DNA from: an uncultured Clostridium sp.
GTDB lineage: Bacteria; Bacillota; Clostridia; Lachnospirales; Lachnospiraceae
Direction: 5' to 3'
DNA length: 51,951 nucleotides
Assembly (NCBI GenBank): GCA_947644195.1
Contig: CANRZB010000023.1
Coordinates: 1 to 51,951, forward strand
Part shown: one piece after another, positions 33,346 through 41,602 of the stretch
How positions within the stretch are numbered: position 1 is the first letter of the stretch
Layout: every line of letters starts with the position of its first letter
Notes under the pieces: generated by a model
What the model saw: only the letters and a program-made list of their open reading frames with translations
What the model was told of the DNA's origin: nothing
Databases searched by the model: none
Position numbers and translations under genes: made by a program

Positions 33346-35691
33346 TTGAAAGCAGAACTGAAGAAAGCCAGTGTGAATCAGATTATCAAGGGCTATGACA
33401 TCTTTGTCAAGGGAGAGGATGCTCTCTATGTTGGATTAGTTTTAAAGGGAAGAATAAAAGTTCATGCAGAGGGAATTAATCTGGAAATTGGTTCCGGTCA
33501 TTTTCTGGGAATCTGCGATTTGCCGGATGCCTCCTATCGTGTGACATATACGGCGACGACGAATTCTGCGATCTATATCTTTGAGGCCAAAGACGATTTA
33601 CAGGAAACGCTTGATGGAATTTTGTCTGCCAATAAAGAATACGGTGCGCTGATGGTCTCCGCGATGAATAAATATATTCGCAGCCTTGGAGATATCTACC
33701 AGAGTATGGAGAAACAGGCAGAAAATACGTTTCTGCGTATTGGGGAACTCTGCCAGAGTTACCATAATATGTGTAAGCTTCATGGTACGGAGCAGATGGT
33801 GATTGATATAGATGATAAATTACTTTCAGATACCCATCAGCATGTGGTAGATACCGATAGGATTGAATATTATCAGGCATGCGCTGTGGTAAAACCAGAG
33901 GTGCAGAAGGCGTTTTATGGATCTTCGGAATCCATTGTCCGCTATCATTTGGCAGAACAGATTGCCCTGATACGAATGTTATTGGAACAATGCACAGAGG
34001 CGGCGAAATATTTGCAGGGATTAATGCAACCGTTAATGCTGTCTCCCAAAAATCTGTACCAGGCTTCTATGAATCTCACGAACTCTTTGCAAAATATGGA
34101 TATCAGTGATAAGGACAGCATGAAGCTGTTTGATCAGATCATTGACCAGATCAATGAAGTAGAAGCTGTTTTGTATGATAAGGCTTCTGTGGATATGCAG
34201 ATTGACCATAAAACGATGGAGGAGCAATATTTCTCATTGTTAAGCCATGGCAACACCGCGGCCGGCCCATCTGTGTCAATGGAGGAATTTGCTCTGGTAG
34301 AGGATAATTTTGTGGCGATCGAAGAATTGGATCAAGCGATGAACAAGATTCTGGCAGCGGCCGCATTGGATGCAGACAAGGAGCAGGAATTCCGAGAGCT
34401 CATCAAACGATTTGAAGATCTGCCTGATAAATCATCTACTGCGGATGATGAGCGTACCTTGCGCCGCAGTATTATGAAAATATACTATGACATCTATGAA
34501 AAAGTGTTCCTGAGTGATTTTGAGAGTGGGGAAGATACCCCGATTGTGATTGATTTGTTCCTGCGATATGGTTATCTCAGCGAGACACTTCTCAGCGAGG
34601 AGATGCGGGAGGAATTGCTCAGTTTTGATCGCAGTAGTTCCAACCAGGGAGAATGTCAGGTATATGACATGAAAGAATGGCTGACAGCGATCCTGAAAGG
34701 GGAGAAAGAGCCGTCAAAGAATGATTTTGACCAGGATTACCAGGAATATCTTCGGGAACAGAAAAAGACCGGAGCGATTACTGCGGATGAGATGAAGAAT
34801 CTCGAACAGGATTGCAAGGCGAAATTTCACTATGAGATACAGAACATGTTCCGCAGCAACCAGCGCCTGTTGAGCGGTCAGACGGCGATCTTTGTGCCGT
34901 TTCTGTATACGGAAGGCTGTATGTCTTCGCTGGCTCGCTCGTACTTATCCAAGGATAAAGTTACCTCTTGTATCCGAAAGCTGTGCCAGATTGATTATTC
35001 TGTCTTTTATCGGGAGATATTATATATTGAAGGTGAATGGAGTGATAAAAAGGAACATATTATGGAAGAAGTGTTCCCAGATGTGATCGTTATGCCTGGA
35101 TGTGGATCCAAAGGATTGATGTGGCAGGAGTTGAGTGGACGAAAGAGAAATTCGAAGGGCAGATTCCTGATGCCGATTTTCTTTGAGGGAGAATTGGAGG
35201 CAGTCATGATCGCATTGTTTGGCAGATTCCGTTGGGAGCTGTGCCGGACAATGCAAGGTGGGGCCTGGAATAATGTTCAGATCAAATCTCTGACCAGCGA
35301 ATATAGTGACTTTATTCAGTTTTATCGCAAAAACAGGGAGCTTTCGGATACCCGCAAGGAGAAGTTAAAATTGCAGATCCAAAAGAGCCGAAACAATACC
35401 AGGGAAGTATTTGTGCTGGATTACCTCAATTGGATTCGGCATGAGTCCAAGGGTGGTATGCTCTTGAGCAAACCGGTGCGTGAAATTATGGCGACCTATT
35501 GTCCATTTTCCAAAGAAATCCGGGAATCCATTGCAGATCAGCCGTTATTTAAGGATGCAATGGCGAGATACCAGCGTGAAAACGGCAAAAAACAGAAAGA
35601 ATATGATTTGAAATTCCGCGTATGGGAAAAAGATGGCATCCAGGTTCCAGAAGAAATTCTGGAAACCCAACGGTTTTATCGGGATATGTGA
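33346..35691 (+). CDS. Large protein with N-terminal cNMP-binding-like domain
   Basis: The 781 residues open with a Crp-like cyclic-nucleotide-binding fold (about 1-90: IIKGYDIFVKGEDALYVGLV, KGRIKVHAEGI, GHFLGICDLP, AIYIFEAKDDL). No DNA-binding helix-turn-helix follows. The rest is mostly helical, with no membrane span and no family I know, including a region of acidic helices (about 320-400) and a C-terminal part (about 520-780) that mixes strands and basic helices. It starts at TTG 33346, because AGAGGAGGAA lies at 33331-33340. The open frame back to 33244 lies inside the SRP RNA. It is likely a cytoplasmic regulator or scaffold. It appears to be a family of large Lachnospiraceae proteins without a characterised member. 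Confidence 0.75.
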   Translation: MKAELKKASVNQIIKGYDIFVKGEDALYVGLVLKGRIKVHAEGINLEIGSGHFLGICDLPDASYRVTYTATTNSAIYIFEAKDDLQETLDGILSANKEYGALMVSAMNKYIRSLGDIYQSMEKQAENTFLRIGELCQSYHNMCKLHGTEQMVIDIDDKLLSDTHQHVVDTDRIEYYQACAVVKPEVQKAFYGSSESIVRYHLAEQIALIRMLLEQCTEAAKYLQGLMQPLMLSPKNLYQASMNLTNSLQNMDISDKDSMKLFDQIIDQINEVEAVLYDKASVDMQIDHKTMEEQYFSLLSHGNTAAGPSVSMEEFALVEDNFVAIEELDQAMNKILAAAALDADKEQEFRELIKRFEDLPDKSSTADDERTLRRSIMKIYYDIYEKVFLSDFESGEDTPIVIDLFLRYGYLSETLLSEEMREELLSFDRSSSNQGECQVYDMKEWLTAILKGEKEPSKNDFDQDYQEYLREQKKTGAITADEMKNLEQDCKAKFHYEIQNMFRSNQRLLSGQTAIFVPFLYTEGCMSSLARSYLSKDKVTSCIRKLCQIDYSVFYREILYIEGEWSDKKEHIMEEVFPDVIVMPGCGSKGLMWQELSGRKRNSKGRFLMPIFFEGELEAVMIALFGRFRWELCRTMQGGAWNNVQIKSLTSEYSDFIQFYRKNRELSDTRKEKLKLQIQKSRNNTREVFVLDYLNWIRHESKGGMLLSKPVREIMATYCPFSKEIRESIADQPLFKDAMARYQRENGKKQKEYDLKFRVWEKDGIQVPEEILETQRFYRDM

Positions 35692-35734
35692 GAGAACGCT
35701 GACCATTCCTTTTGGTGAATCGGAAGAGATCAGA

Positions 35735-36466
35735 TTAAATCCAGCCGCCATCCAATGAAATAACCTGTCCCGTAAGATAATCAGGGCTTTCCAATATGGA
35801 TAATACCATCCCGGCTGCGTCATCCGGTGTACCGGCACGACCAGCCGGGATTTCGTTGCAAAGCTGTTGTTTCTCGTCTGCGCTCAGATGTTGATTCATT
35901 TCGGTATCTATATAACCACAGGCGATTGCATTGACACAAATATGGCTGGGAGCCAGTTCTTTGGCAAGGGCTCGCGTAAGAGAATTAACGCCGCCCTTGG
36001 TGGCGGAGTAGGCAGTTTCCATGGAAGCGCCGGCAACGCCCCAAACCGAGGAAATGTTGATGATATGGCCTGCCTTTTTTGAGAGCATGACGGGAATAAC
36101 CTGTCTACAGCAATAGAATACAGAAGATAGATTGGTCTGCAGAATACGATTCCATTCCATATCAGTCATATCCTGTAGCAATCCTATGTGGGAAATACCA
36201 GCATTGTTGACCAGTACATCAATTTCGGGATATTGTTGGGAAATCAGGGCAAAGAATTCCTGGACCTGTTTTGAATTTCCCATATCTCCGGTATAGGCAA
36301 TGCATTGGCCTCCCCGATGGAGGATTCGGTTCTGGACTTCATTTAATGCTGTAGTATTGGTCCGGGCACAGATGGCAAGGTCATAGCCTGCCTCCGCAAG
36401 GCGGATGGCAAGTGCGCGGCCAATACCGCGGGAAGCTCCGGTAACGATTGCTGTTTTACGATGCAT
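35735..36466 (-). CDS. Short-chain dehydrogenase/reductase (FabG or YmfI type)
   Basis: A classical 243-residue SDR. The NADP-binding loop TGASRGIG (9-16), NNAG (about 89-92), the catalytic Ser in INISSVWG and the YSATKGG motif (Tyr and Lys) are intact. It ends with LTGQVISLDGGWI. Close relatives include 3-oxoacyl-ACP reductase FabG and YmfI, which reduces the 5-aminopentanone group on EF-P. With no fatty-acid genes nearby, the second is attractive but unproven. The start follows AAAGGAG. Single gene, leftward, convergent with the cNMP-domain gene. Confidence 0.85.
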   Translation of the reverse strand: MHRKTAIVTGASRGIGRALAIRLAEAGYDLAICARTNTTALNEVQNRILHRGGQCIAYTGDMGNSKQVQEFFALISQQYPEIDVLVNNAGISHIGLLQDMTDMEWNRILQTNLSSVFYCCRQVIPVMLSKKAGHIINISSVWGVAGASMETAYSATKGGVNSLTRALAKELAPSHICVNAIACGYIDTEMNQHLSADEKQQLCNEIPAGRAGTPDDAAGMVLSILESPDYLTGQVISLDGGWI

Positions 36467-36653
36467 AGTTGTGCTCCTTTCAAAAATAATTTGCGAGCCT
36501 GTGATTCGAGGATCATAAGTATGTTTTCAAAGGCGTGTTTATGCGTTCATTGTACCATAAACACTGGGGTTTACATAGGGTTTGTTTTTTGATATAATCA
36601 AAAGACATGGCATTTATGTGTCCAATTTCTGGAAAGCGGAAAGGATATAAAAG

Positions 36654-37985
36654 ATGAAGAATGGCAAAAATCTATTAAAATATTTTGGAATCAATCTTCT
36701 GAAATCTTTGCTCAGTATCTGTGTACTGATTGCAGTAGGATGCGTCAGTTATATGATATCGTATCATTTCCTGTCCCAAAAGGCGGATCAGGAAAAGAAA
36801 CAGGTGGAGCAGGATACCTTGGAGGAGATAAAACACGAGGCTCAGGTTGATGAAGTTTCCAAAAATCTAATCTATGTTTCTGACGACAAAAACAAGATCA
36901 CTCATATGATCCTGGAGATCTGTAATACCCAAACGAACAATATGGACTATATTACGATTCCGACCAAGACGGATTACACGATTCCTACGACAATGTATCG
37001 GAAATTGTGTACGATCAATGATGAAATCCCTCAGATCATCCGCCTGAGCCGGATGAAACAGTATTTTGAAAATGAGGATGACGCCTATGGATATGGACTC
37101 CTGATTGTACAGAAGATGCTCGGAACGAAATTGAGCTACTACACGGTGCTGAATACAGAAACCTATACGAGTTTTTGTCAGGAGGTCAAGGTAAAAGTTA
37201 GCTATAAAAAGACGGAAGATCCAGAGGCATCCCCATCTCCGTCGCCGACAGCGGAACCGACGGAAGATCCGGAAACGGGTAAGGTGCCGAAGCAGAAAAA
37301 GACAGGCACAAATACGAAAACCAAGATGAATATTTCCATCGCTAGCTTGGAGTTTACAACGCAGTTAAATGATATCAAGGGAAATCAGGAAAAGATTGCG
37401 GCGTATATCCAGAACTTGTATGATAAAGTGAATTCAAATCTGACAGTATACAATAAACTGGGGTATCTGGATTGCTATGAAAAGATGGATGTCAACTTAT
37501 TCCACTATTGGGGGATACCGGGCGAATATAACATCAGTAAGGTATTTGAAGTGGATACCAAGGCCGCTAAAACATTCCTGAAACAATTGGTGGATAATCC
37601 GACATATACGGAGGCACAGGATCTGACGACAACACAGAAAGCGGAAGCCTCACCGTCGCCGGAACCGACGGCGGAAGCTGGCAAAAAGAAGAATAAGCCG
37701 GATAAAGTCATTAGTTCCAAGGGAGCTAAAATCATTATTTTGAATGGCAGCAGAATCAATGGGCTGGCAGGCAAGATGAAGGAAAAATTAGAAAAGAAGG
37801 GGTATACGATAGGGGAAATCGGTGATTATACAAAAGAAACACTCACGCAAACTAAGATTATCGTGAAAAAAGAGGGGCAGGGCGAGGATCTGGTGAAATA
37901 TTTCAAGGATCCAACGGTAACTGTCGGGATGGTTGAGGACGGATATGATATCGAGATTATCGTCGGAACCGCCGATGCAAATTAG
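36654..37985 (+). CDS. LCP-like protein with LytR_C domain, catalytic residues absent
   Basis: A 443-residue membrane-anchored protein (span about 13-36). The first domain (about 65-260) looks like a divergent LytR-CpsA-Psr domain: NLIYVSDDKNKITHMILEIC, YITIPTKTDYTIP and LSYYTVLNTETYTSF follow the LCP order. The conserved Arg/Asp of the pyrophosphate site (usual IPRDT) reads IPTKT, so phosphotransfer is doubtful. Two Pro/Ser/Thr linkers (ASPSPSPTAEPTEDPE near 190, ASPSPEPTAEAG near 330) flank a helical part. The C-terminal 85 residues are a LytR_C domain (AKIIILNGSRINGLAGKMKE). It is followed after 20 bases by a TagA/WecG-like gene, suggesting a shared cell-wall polymer role. Confidence 0.78.
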   Translation: MKNGKNLLKYFGINLLKSLLSICVLIAVGCVSYMISYHFLSQKADQEKKQVEQDTLEEIKHEAQVDEVSKNLIYVSDDKNKITHMILEICNTQTNNMDYITIPTKTDYTIPTTMYRKLCTINDEIPQIIRLSRMKQYFENEDDAYGYGLLIVQKMLGTKLSYYTVLNTETYTSFCQEVKVKVSYKKTEDPEASPSPSPTAEPTEDPETGKVPKQKKTGTNTKTKMNISIASLEFTTQLNDIKGNQEKIAAYIQNLYDKVNSNLTVYNKLGYLDCYEKMDVNLFHYWGIPGEYNISKVFEVDTKAAKTFLKQLVDNPTYTEAQDLTTTQKAEASPSPEPTAEAGKKKNKPDKVISSKGAKIIILNGSRINGLAGKMKEKLEKKGYTIGEIGDYTKETLTQTKIIVKKEGQGEDLVKYFKDPTVTVGMVEDGYDIEIIVGTADAN

Positions 37986-38005
37986 TACAATGATTGGATG
38001 GTGGT

Positions 38006-38764
38006 ATGCGAACTTCGGTAAAGATTATGGATATAGACGTTGATATGATGACGAACGATGTCTTTATTCTGAAGATGAACGAATACCTGCTGGATGATAC
38101 CTTGCATGTGATCTTTTTTGCATCTACGGATGTATTAAATCGTGCAGTCAACGATGAAAGCTATCGGGAAATTGTGGATCAGGCAGATCTGTTTTTGCCC
38201 GGCGAAGAGGCTCTGCTCAGTGCTCATCATGTAGAAGTATTAGAAGCAGGAGATATGGTAGTCAGTTGTAAAAGTTTTGGAATGATGTTGGAAAATCTGT
38301 GGAAAGAAGAACGCAGTATGTATATCATTGCCAAAAATGAGCTGGAAGTGGAAACGCTGGAGGCCTGGTGTAAACGGATGCAGCCGGAATTGCGGGTTGT
38401 GGGTTCTCAGGCGTATGATCCGGAGATGGAGGATGCGGCGTTGGTCAATGAAGTCAACAGCCATATGCCGGACATGCTGTTGGTGGATTTGGACAGTGGC
38501 ATGCAGGAACAATGGATCATAGAACATAAAGGCATGCTGGGAGCCAAGCTTTGCATCGCGATCGGCGGTGTGGCAGGGTTAATACTGGCAGAGGAAAAAG
38601 AAGTGCCTGGCTGGGTCAGTAAAATGCGTCTGGGCGGCGTCTATGACAAGCTGGTAAAGCAGCAAAAAGTCAAGAAAGATTTCCGCGCACGAATATTTCG
38701 GAAACAGGTGGTACAATATAATAATCAGTTAGAAGAAAATGATACCAAAAAGGATGATGTATAA
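38006..38764 (+). CDS. WecG/TagA/CpsF-like protein, catalytic motif altered
   Basis: A 252-residue protein of the WecG/TagA fold (GT26), in which active members add N-acetylmannosamine or similar sugars to lipid-linked acceptors. Order and spacing fit: VIFFASTDVLNRAV for the usual T-x-N strand, then ADLFLPGEEALL where active enzymes have the catalytic Asp in PDG, and SGMQEQWI where they have G-x-P-x-Q-E. CIAIGGVAGLILAEEKEVPG follows. The missing PDG Asp and the altered GxPxQE suggest reduced or lost activity. ATG 38006 is preceded by GGATGG; an in-frame TTG at 37994 is less likely. It is paired with the LCP-like gene, and both seem to be pseudoenzymes. Confidence 0.75.
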   Translation: MRTSVKIMDIDVDMMTNDVFILKMNEYLLDDTLHVIFFASTDVLNRAVNDESYREIVDQADLFLPGEEALLSAHHVEVLEAGDMVVSCKSFGMMLENLWKEERSMYIIAKNELEVETLEAWCKRMQPELRVVGSQAYDPEMEDAALVNEVNSHMPDMLLVDLDSGMQEQWIIEHKGMLGAKLCIAIGGVAGLILAEEKEVPGWVSKMRLGGVYDKLVKQQKVKKDFRARIFRKQVVQYNNQLEENDTKKDDV

Positions 38765-38783
38765 AGATTACACATCCTTTTTT
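38748..38783 (+). terminator. Terminator overlapping the end of the TagA-like gene
   Basis: AAAAGGATGATGT (38748-38760) pairs with ACACATCCTTTT, with one bulge, followed by TTCC. The stem includes the last codons of the gene, and the T-tract is part of the right arm. Confidence 0.75.
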
Positions 38784-38844
38784 CCTTTATTTGCAACTAT
38801 AGGCAAAGACCTTTGGGCTACCGATTTGGAATATGGGAGGCAAT

Positions 38845-39711
38845 ATGTGGGGTGAAAAATTCTGGCGTCAAGAGCTGTGGCGTATGTTGGTGGGAACTAC
38901 CTTGATGGCGTTGGCAATCAATATTGTATATGATCCGATGGGAATGGTACCAGGCGGTTTTTCCGGGGCATCTATCCTGTTGGCGCATCTTTCCGGGGGG
39001 TTGATAAAAGGTGGAATCCCGGTCTGGCTCTTTAATATGCTGTTAAATGTACCGGTATTTCTCTGGGGTTTGTTTATCCGAGGACGGGAATTTATTGTAA
39101 AATCCCTGATTACCAATCTGATGTTCAGTACTATGTTGTATCTGATTCCCATTCAACCGGTGGCACAAAAGGACTATTTCCTGGCAGCCATTATCGGGGG
39201 CGTTCTAACTGGCAGTGGAATTGGATTGGTGTTTTCCGTAGGATACTCAACGGGAGGCACTGATTTGCTCAGCAGTCTTATTCAGAAATATCTTCCGCAC
39301 TATCCGGTGGCAAAACTTCTATTTGTTTTGGATGCGCTTGTGATATTGGCCGGAGCAGTGTATTTTGGTATTGATAAGGCAATCTATGCGGCGGTTTCCG
39401 TGTATCTGACAACCCAGATCATGGATGGGATTCTGTCCGGATTGAATGTCAGCAAACAGGTCATGATTATCTCGGCGCAATACGATCAGATCAGCGGTGA
39501 TATTATCAGCCAGATGGATCGAGGGGTGACCCAGCTTTCTGCAAAAGGGGGATACAGCAGGTCGGATCGTCCGGCGTTGTTGTGCATTGTGGGCAGGAGG
39601 CAGGTTGCCAAGCTGCTCCGCATTGTGAAAGAAAGAGATCCGGCGGCTTTTGTCATAATCACGGATGTCAGGGAGGTCTTAGGGGAAGGATTTGGTCAGA
39701 TTCAATCCTAA
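38845..39711 (+). CDS. YitT-family membrane protein
   Basis: The 288 residues form the usual YitT layout: about five membrane spans (INIVYDPMGMVPGGFSGASI at the start of the first repeat, then a GGTDLLSS motif) followed by a C-terminal DUF2179 domain (about 215-285) with LLCIVGRRQVAKLLRIV. Members are widespread in Firmicutes, often in several copies, and their transported substrate is not established. ATG 38845 is chosen because GGGAGG lies just upstream (38836-38841) within the longer frame starting at 38833. It lies between two terminators and probably forms its own unit. Confidence 0.9.
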   Translation: MWGEKFWRQELWRMLVGTTLMALAINIVYDPMGMVPGGFSGASILLAHLSGGLIKGGIPVWLFNMLLNVPVFLWGLFIRGREFIVKSLITNLMFSTMLYLIPIQPVAQKDYFLAAIIGGVLTGSGIGLVFSVGYSTGGTDLLSSLIQKYLPHYPVAKLLFVLDALVILAGAVYFGIDKAIYAAVSVYLTTQIMDGILSGLNVSKQVMIISAQYDQISGDIISQMDRGVTQLSAKGGYSRSDRPALLCIVGRRQVAKLLRIVKERDPAAFVIITDVREVLGEGFGQIQS

Positions 39712-39982
39712 CACAGGATGTATTTGGTTATATTGCACATGAGAATGGGAGAAAAAGTAAAAATATTTAATGCAATATGAACAAAGAAAATTTTTTTTTA
39801 TCGGTTTGCACAAAAGGATAAAACTTTCTTTGTAAAATTGTGCTATGGTCAAAAAAATTGGTTTAGTGTATCATAGGCTATAAGTTGATTGAGATAGGTG
39901 AAAAGTCTGTTGAGCCAATGGGCGGGAGACTGGAGCTAATCTGAGGATACTATAATTTATGGCAAACAGGAGGGCAAAGAAA

Positions 39983-41095
39983 ATGGCAAGTTTATCTTTG
40001 AAAAACATTTGTAAAACATATCCTAACGGATTTGTGGCAGTAAAGAATTTTAATTTGGATATTGCGGATAAGGAGTTTATCATCTTCGTTGGACCATCTG
40101 GATGTGGTAAGTCTACGACACTTCGTATGATTGCTGGTCTGGAAGAGATCTCAGAGGGTGAGCTTTGGATTGGTAACAATATGGTGAATGATGTAGAGCC
40201 AAAGGATCGTGATATCGCGATGGTATTCCAGAACTACGCTTTGTATCCACATATGTCAGTATACGATAATATGGCATTTGGTTTGAAATTAAGAAAGACT
40301 CCAAAGGAGAAGATTGATAAGTTAGTACATGATGCAGCACGTATTCTGGATATCGAGCATCTGTTAGACCGTAAGCCGAAGGCTTTATCCGGTGGTCAGA
40401 GACAGCGTGTGGCCATGGGTCGTGCAATCGTTCGTAATCCAAAGGTATTCCTCATGGACGAGCCGTTGTCCAACTTGGATGCAAAACTTCGTGTACAGAT
40501 GCGTATTGAGATTTCCAAGATCCATCAGAGACTGGAAGCAACCATTATTTATGTAACACATGACCAGACAGAGGCTTTAACACTTGGTACACGTATCGTC
40601 GTTATGAAAGACGGTGTTATGCAGCAGGTAGCTACTCCTATTGATTTGTATACAAAACCATGTAACCTGTTCGTTGCAGGATTCATCGGATCTCCACAGA
40701 TGAACTTTATTGACGCTGTTGTTGTTCAGGAAGGCAACGATATCAAGTTAGCATTTGGTTCCTATGCAGTGAAGATCCCAGAGATGAAGGCAGAACGCAT
40801 CATTGAAGGTGGTTATGTCGGCAGAGAAGTAACCTTTGGTATCCGTCCAGAGGATATTAAGGATGAGGAAATTTTCGTAAATGCTGGAACAGACAATGTT
40901 CTGGATGCAACGGTTAAAGTATATGAGATGTTAGGTGCCGAAGTATTCTTATACTTCACGGTAGAGGGATATGATGTAACAGTTCGTGTAAATCCTCGTA
41001 CCACAGCACGTCCGGGTGATACCATTAAGATTGCTCTGGATACCTCTAAGATCCATATCTTTGATAAAGAGACTGAAAGAGTTATTACCAACTAA
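39983..41095 (+). CDS. msmK: Carbohydrate ABC transporter ATPase (MsmK/UgpC type)
   Basis: This 370-residue ATPase powers sugar ABC importers. Features are the Walker A loop GPSGCGKST, the signature LSGGQRQR, Walker B VFLMDEPLSNLDAK, and a C-terminal TOBE/MalK-like regulatory domain (IKLAFGSYAVKIPEM, VTFGIRPEDI, DTSKIHIFDKET). It is an orphan: no permease or binding-protein gene adjoins it. In streptococci and some Clostridia one MsmK serves many CUT1 importers. Codon use appears more biased than its neighbours (many GGT, CGT and ATC codons), which fits high expression. AGGAGGG lies at 39968-39974. A strong terminator follows. Confidence 0.93.
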   Translation: MASLSLKNICKTYPNGFVAVKNFNLDIADKEFIIFVGPSGCGKSTTLRMIAGLEEISEGELWIGNNMVNDVEPKDRDIAMVFQNYALYPHMSVYDNMAFGLKLRKTPKEKIDKLVHDAARILDIEHLLDRKPKALSGGQRQRVAMGRAIVRNPKVFLMDEPLSNLDAKLRVQMRIEISKIHQRLEATIIYVTHDQTEALTLGTRIVVMKDGVMQQVATPIDLYTKPCNLFVAGFIGSPQMNFIDAVVVQEGNDIKLAFGSYAVKIPEMKAERIIEGGYVGREVTFGIRPEDIKDEEIFVNAGTDNVLDATVKVYEMLGAEVFLYFTVEGYDVTVRVNPRTTARPGDTIKIALDTSKIHIFDKETERVITN

Positions 41096-41140
41096 AGGTA
41101 GTAGCGTTTTGGTACTTTGAAAGGTTAGGGAAATACGGAA

Positions 41141-41176
41141 AACAAGCGCTCCATTATGGGGCGCTTGTTTTTTGTT
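41141..41176 (+). terminator. Intrinsic terminator of msmK
   Basis: AACAAGCGC (41141-41149) pairs with GCGCTTGTT (41161-41169), with inner CC/GG pairs, followed by TTTTTGTTTTT. The gap from here to 41324 holds no coding frame I can support. Confidence 0.88.
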
Positions 41177-41323
41177 TTTATAGAAAAAATTGTCCTATCC
41201 AGTAAGAATACTTGGTAACAAATGGAATATGTTGCTTGTACCAATCGTCGGAGGCAGAGAAGCTCGTAGATGTGGTTTTTGTTGCTGATCTAAAAAAATA
41301 GCCAGCTGGGTTGCAGGAAAGTG

Positions 41324-41350
41324 GAAGTGTCGAAAGACACTTCTTTTTTT
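41324..41350 (+). terminator. Second terminator-like hairpin, orphan
   Basis: GAAGTGTC (41324-41331) pairs with GACACTTC (41336-41343) round a GAAA tetraloop and is followed by a run of seven T. It is not attached to a protein gene and might end a small RNA transcribed from about 41180 or serve as a backup. Confidence 0.75.
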
Positions 41351-41436
41351 GCATTATCGGCTAAACGATTGCTGCTGGTATTTAGAAGCGCCGAAGGTAA
41401 AGTGGAATACTGTGCGAATTTCTTTGTCGAGCGGTC

Positions 41437-41484
41437 AAATTGGTGCGAAAAAGTACCAATTTTTGCTCAAAAACAAATTGGTAC
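41437..41484. promoter_or_regulatory. Candidate GntR-family operators of the PTS operon
   Basis: AAATTGGT (41437-41444) and ACCAATTT (41455-41462) form a dyad with a 10-base centre, and AAATTGGTAC recurs at 41475-41484. A related CCAAATTGGA lies near 41539-41548. HutC-type GntR regulators bind sites of the form TGGTATnnACCA, and two such regulator genes lie at the end of this locus. Which protein binds is not known. Confidence 0.6.
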
Positions 41485-41504
41485 AAAAATACATTAAAAT
41501 GGTC

Positions 41505-41532
41505 TTGATTTTTGTGCAAATTGTGGTACAAT
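41505..41532 (+). promoter_or_regulatory. Promoter of the PTS and deglycase operon
   Basis: TTGATT (41505-41510) and TACAAT (41527-41532) are 16 bases apart. The candidate operators lie just upstream and a further half-site (ATTGTGGTACAAT) covers the -10. Repression by steric block is plausible. The leader is about 65 bases. Confidence 0.6.
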
Positions 41533-41602
41533 AAAATTCCAAATTGGATTACAAAAAGAACCGATAGAAATGGAGTGTTGCTATTAGTAAGGAGGAAATG
41601 CC

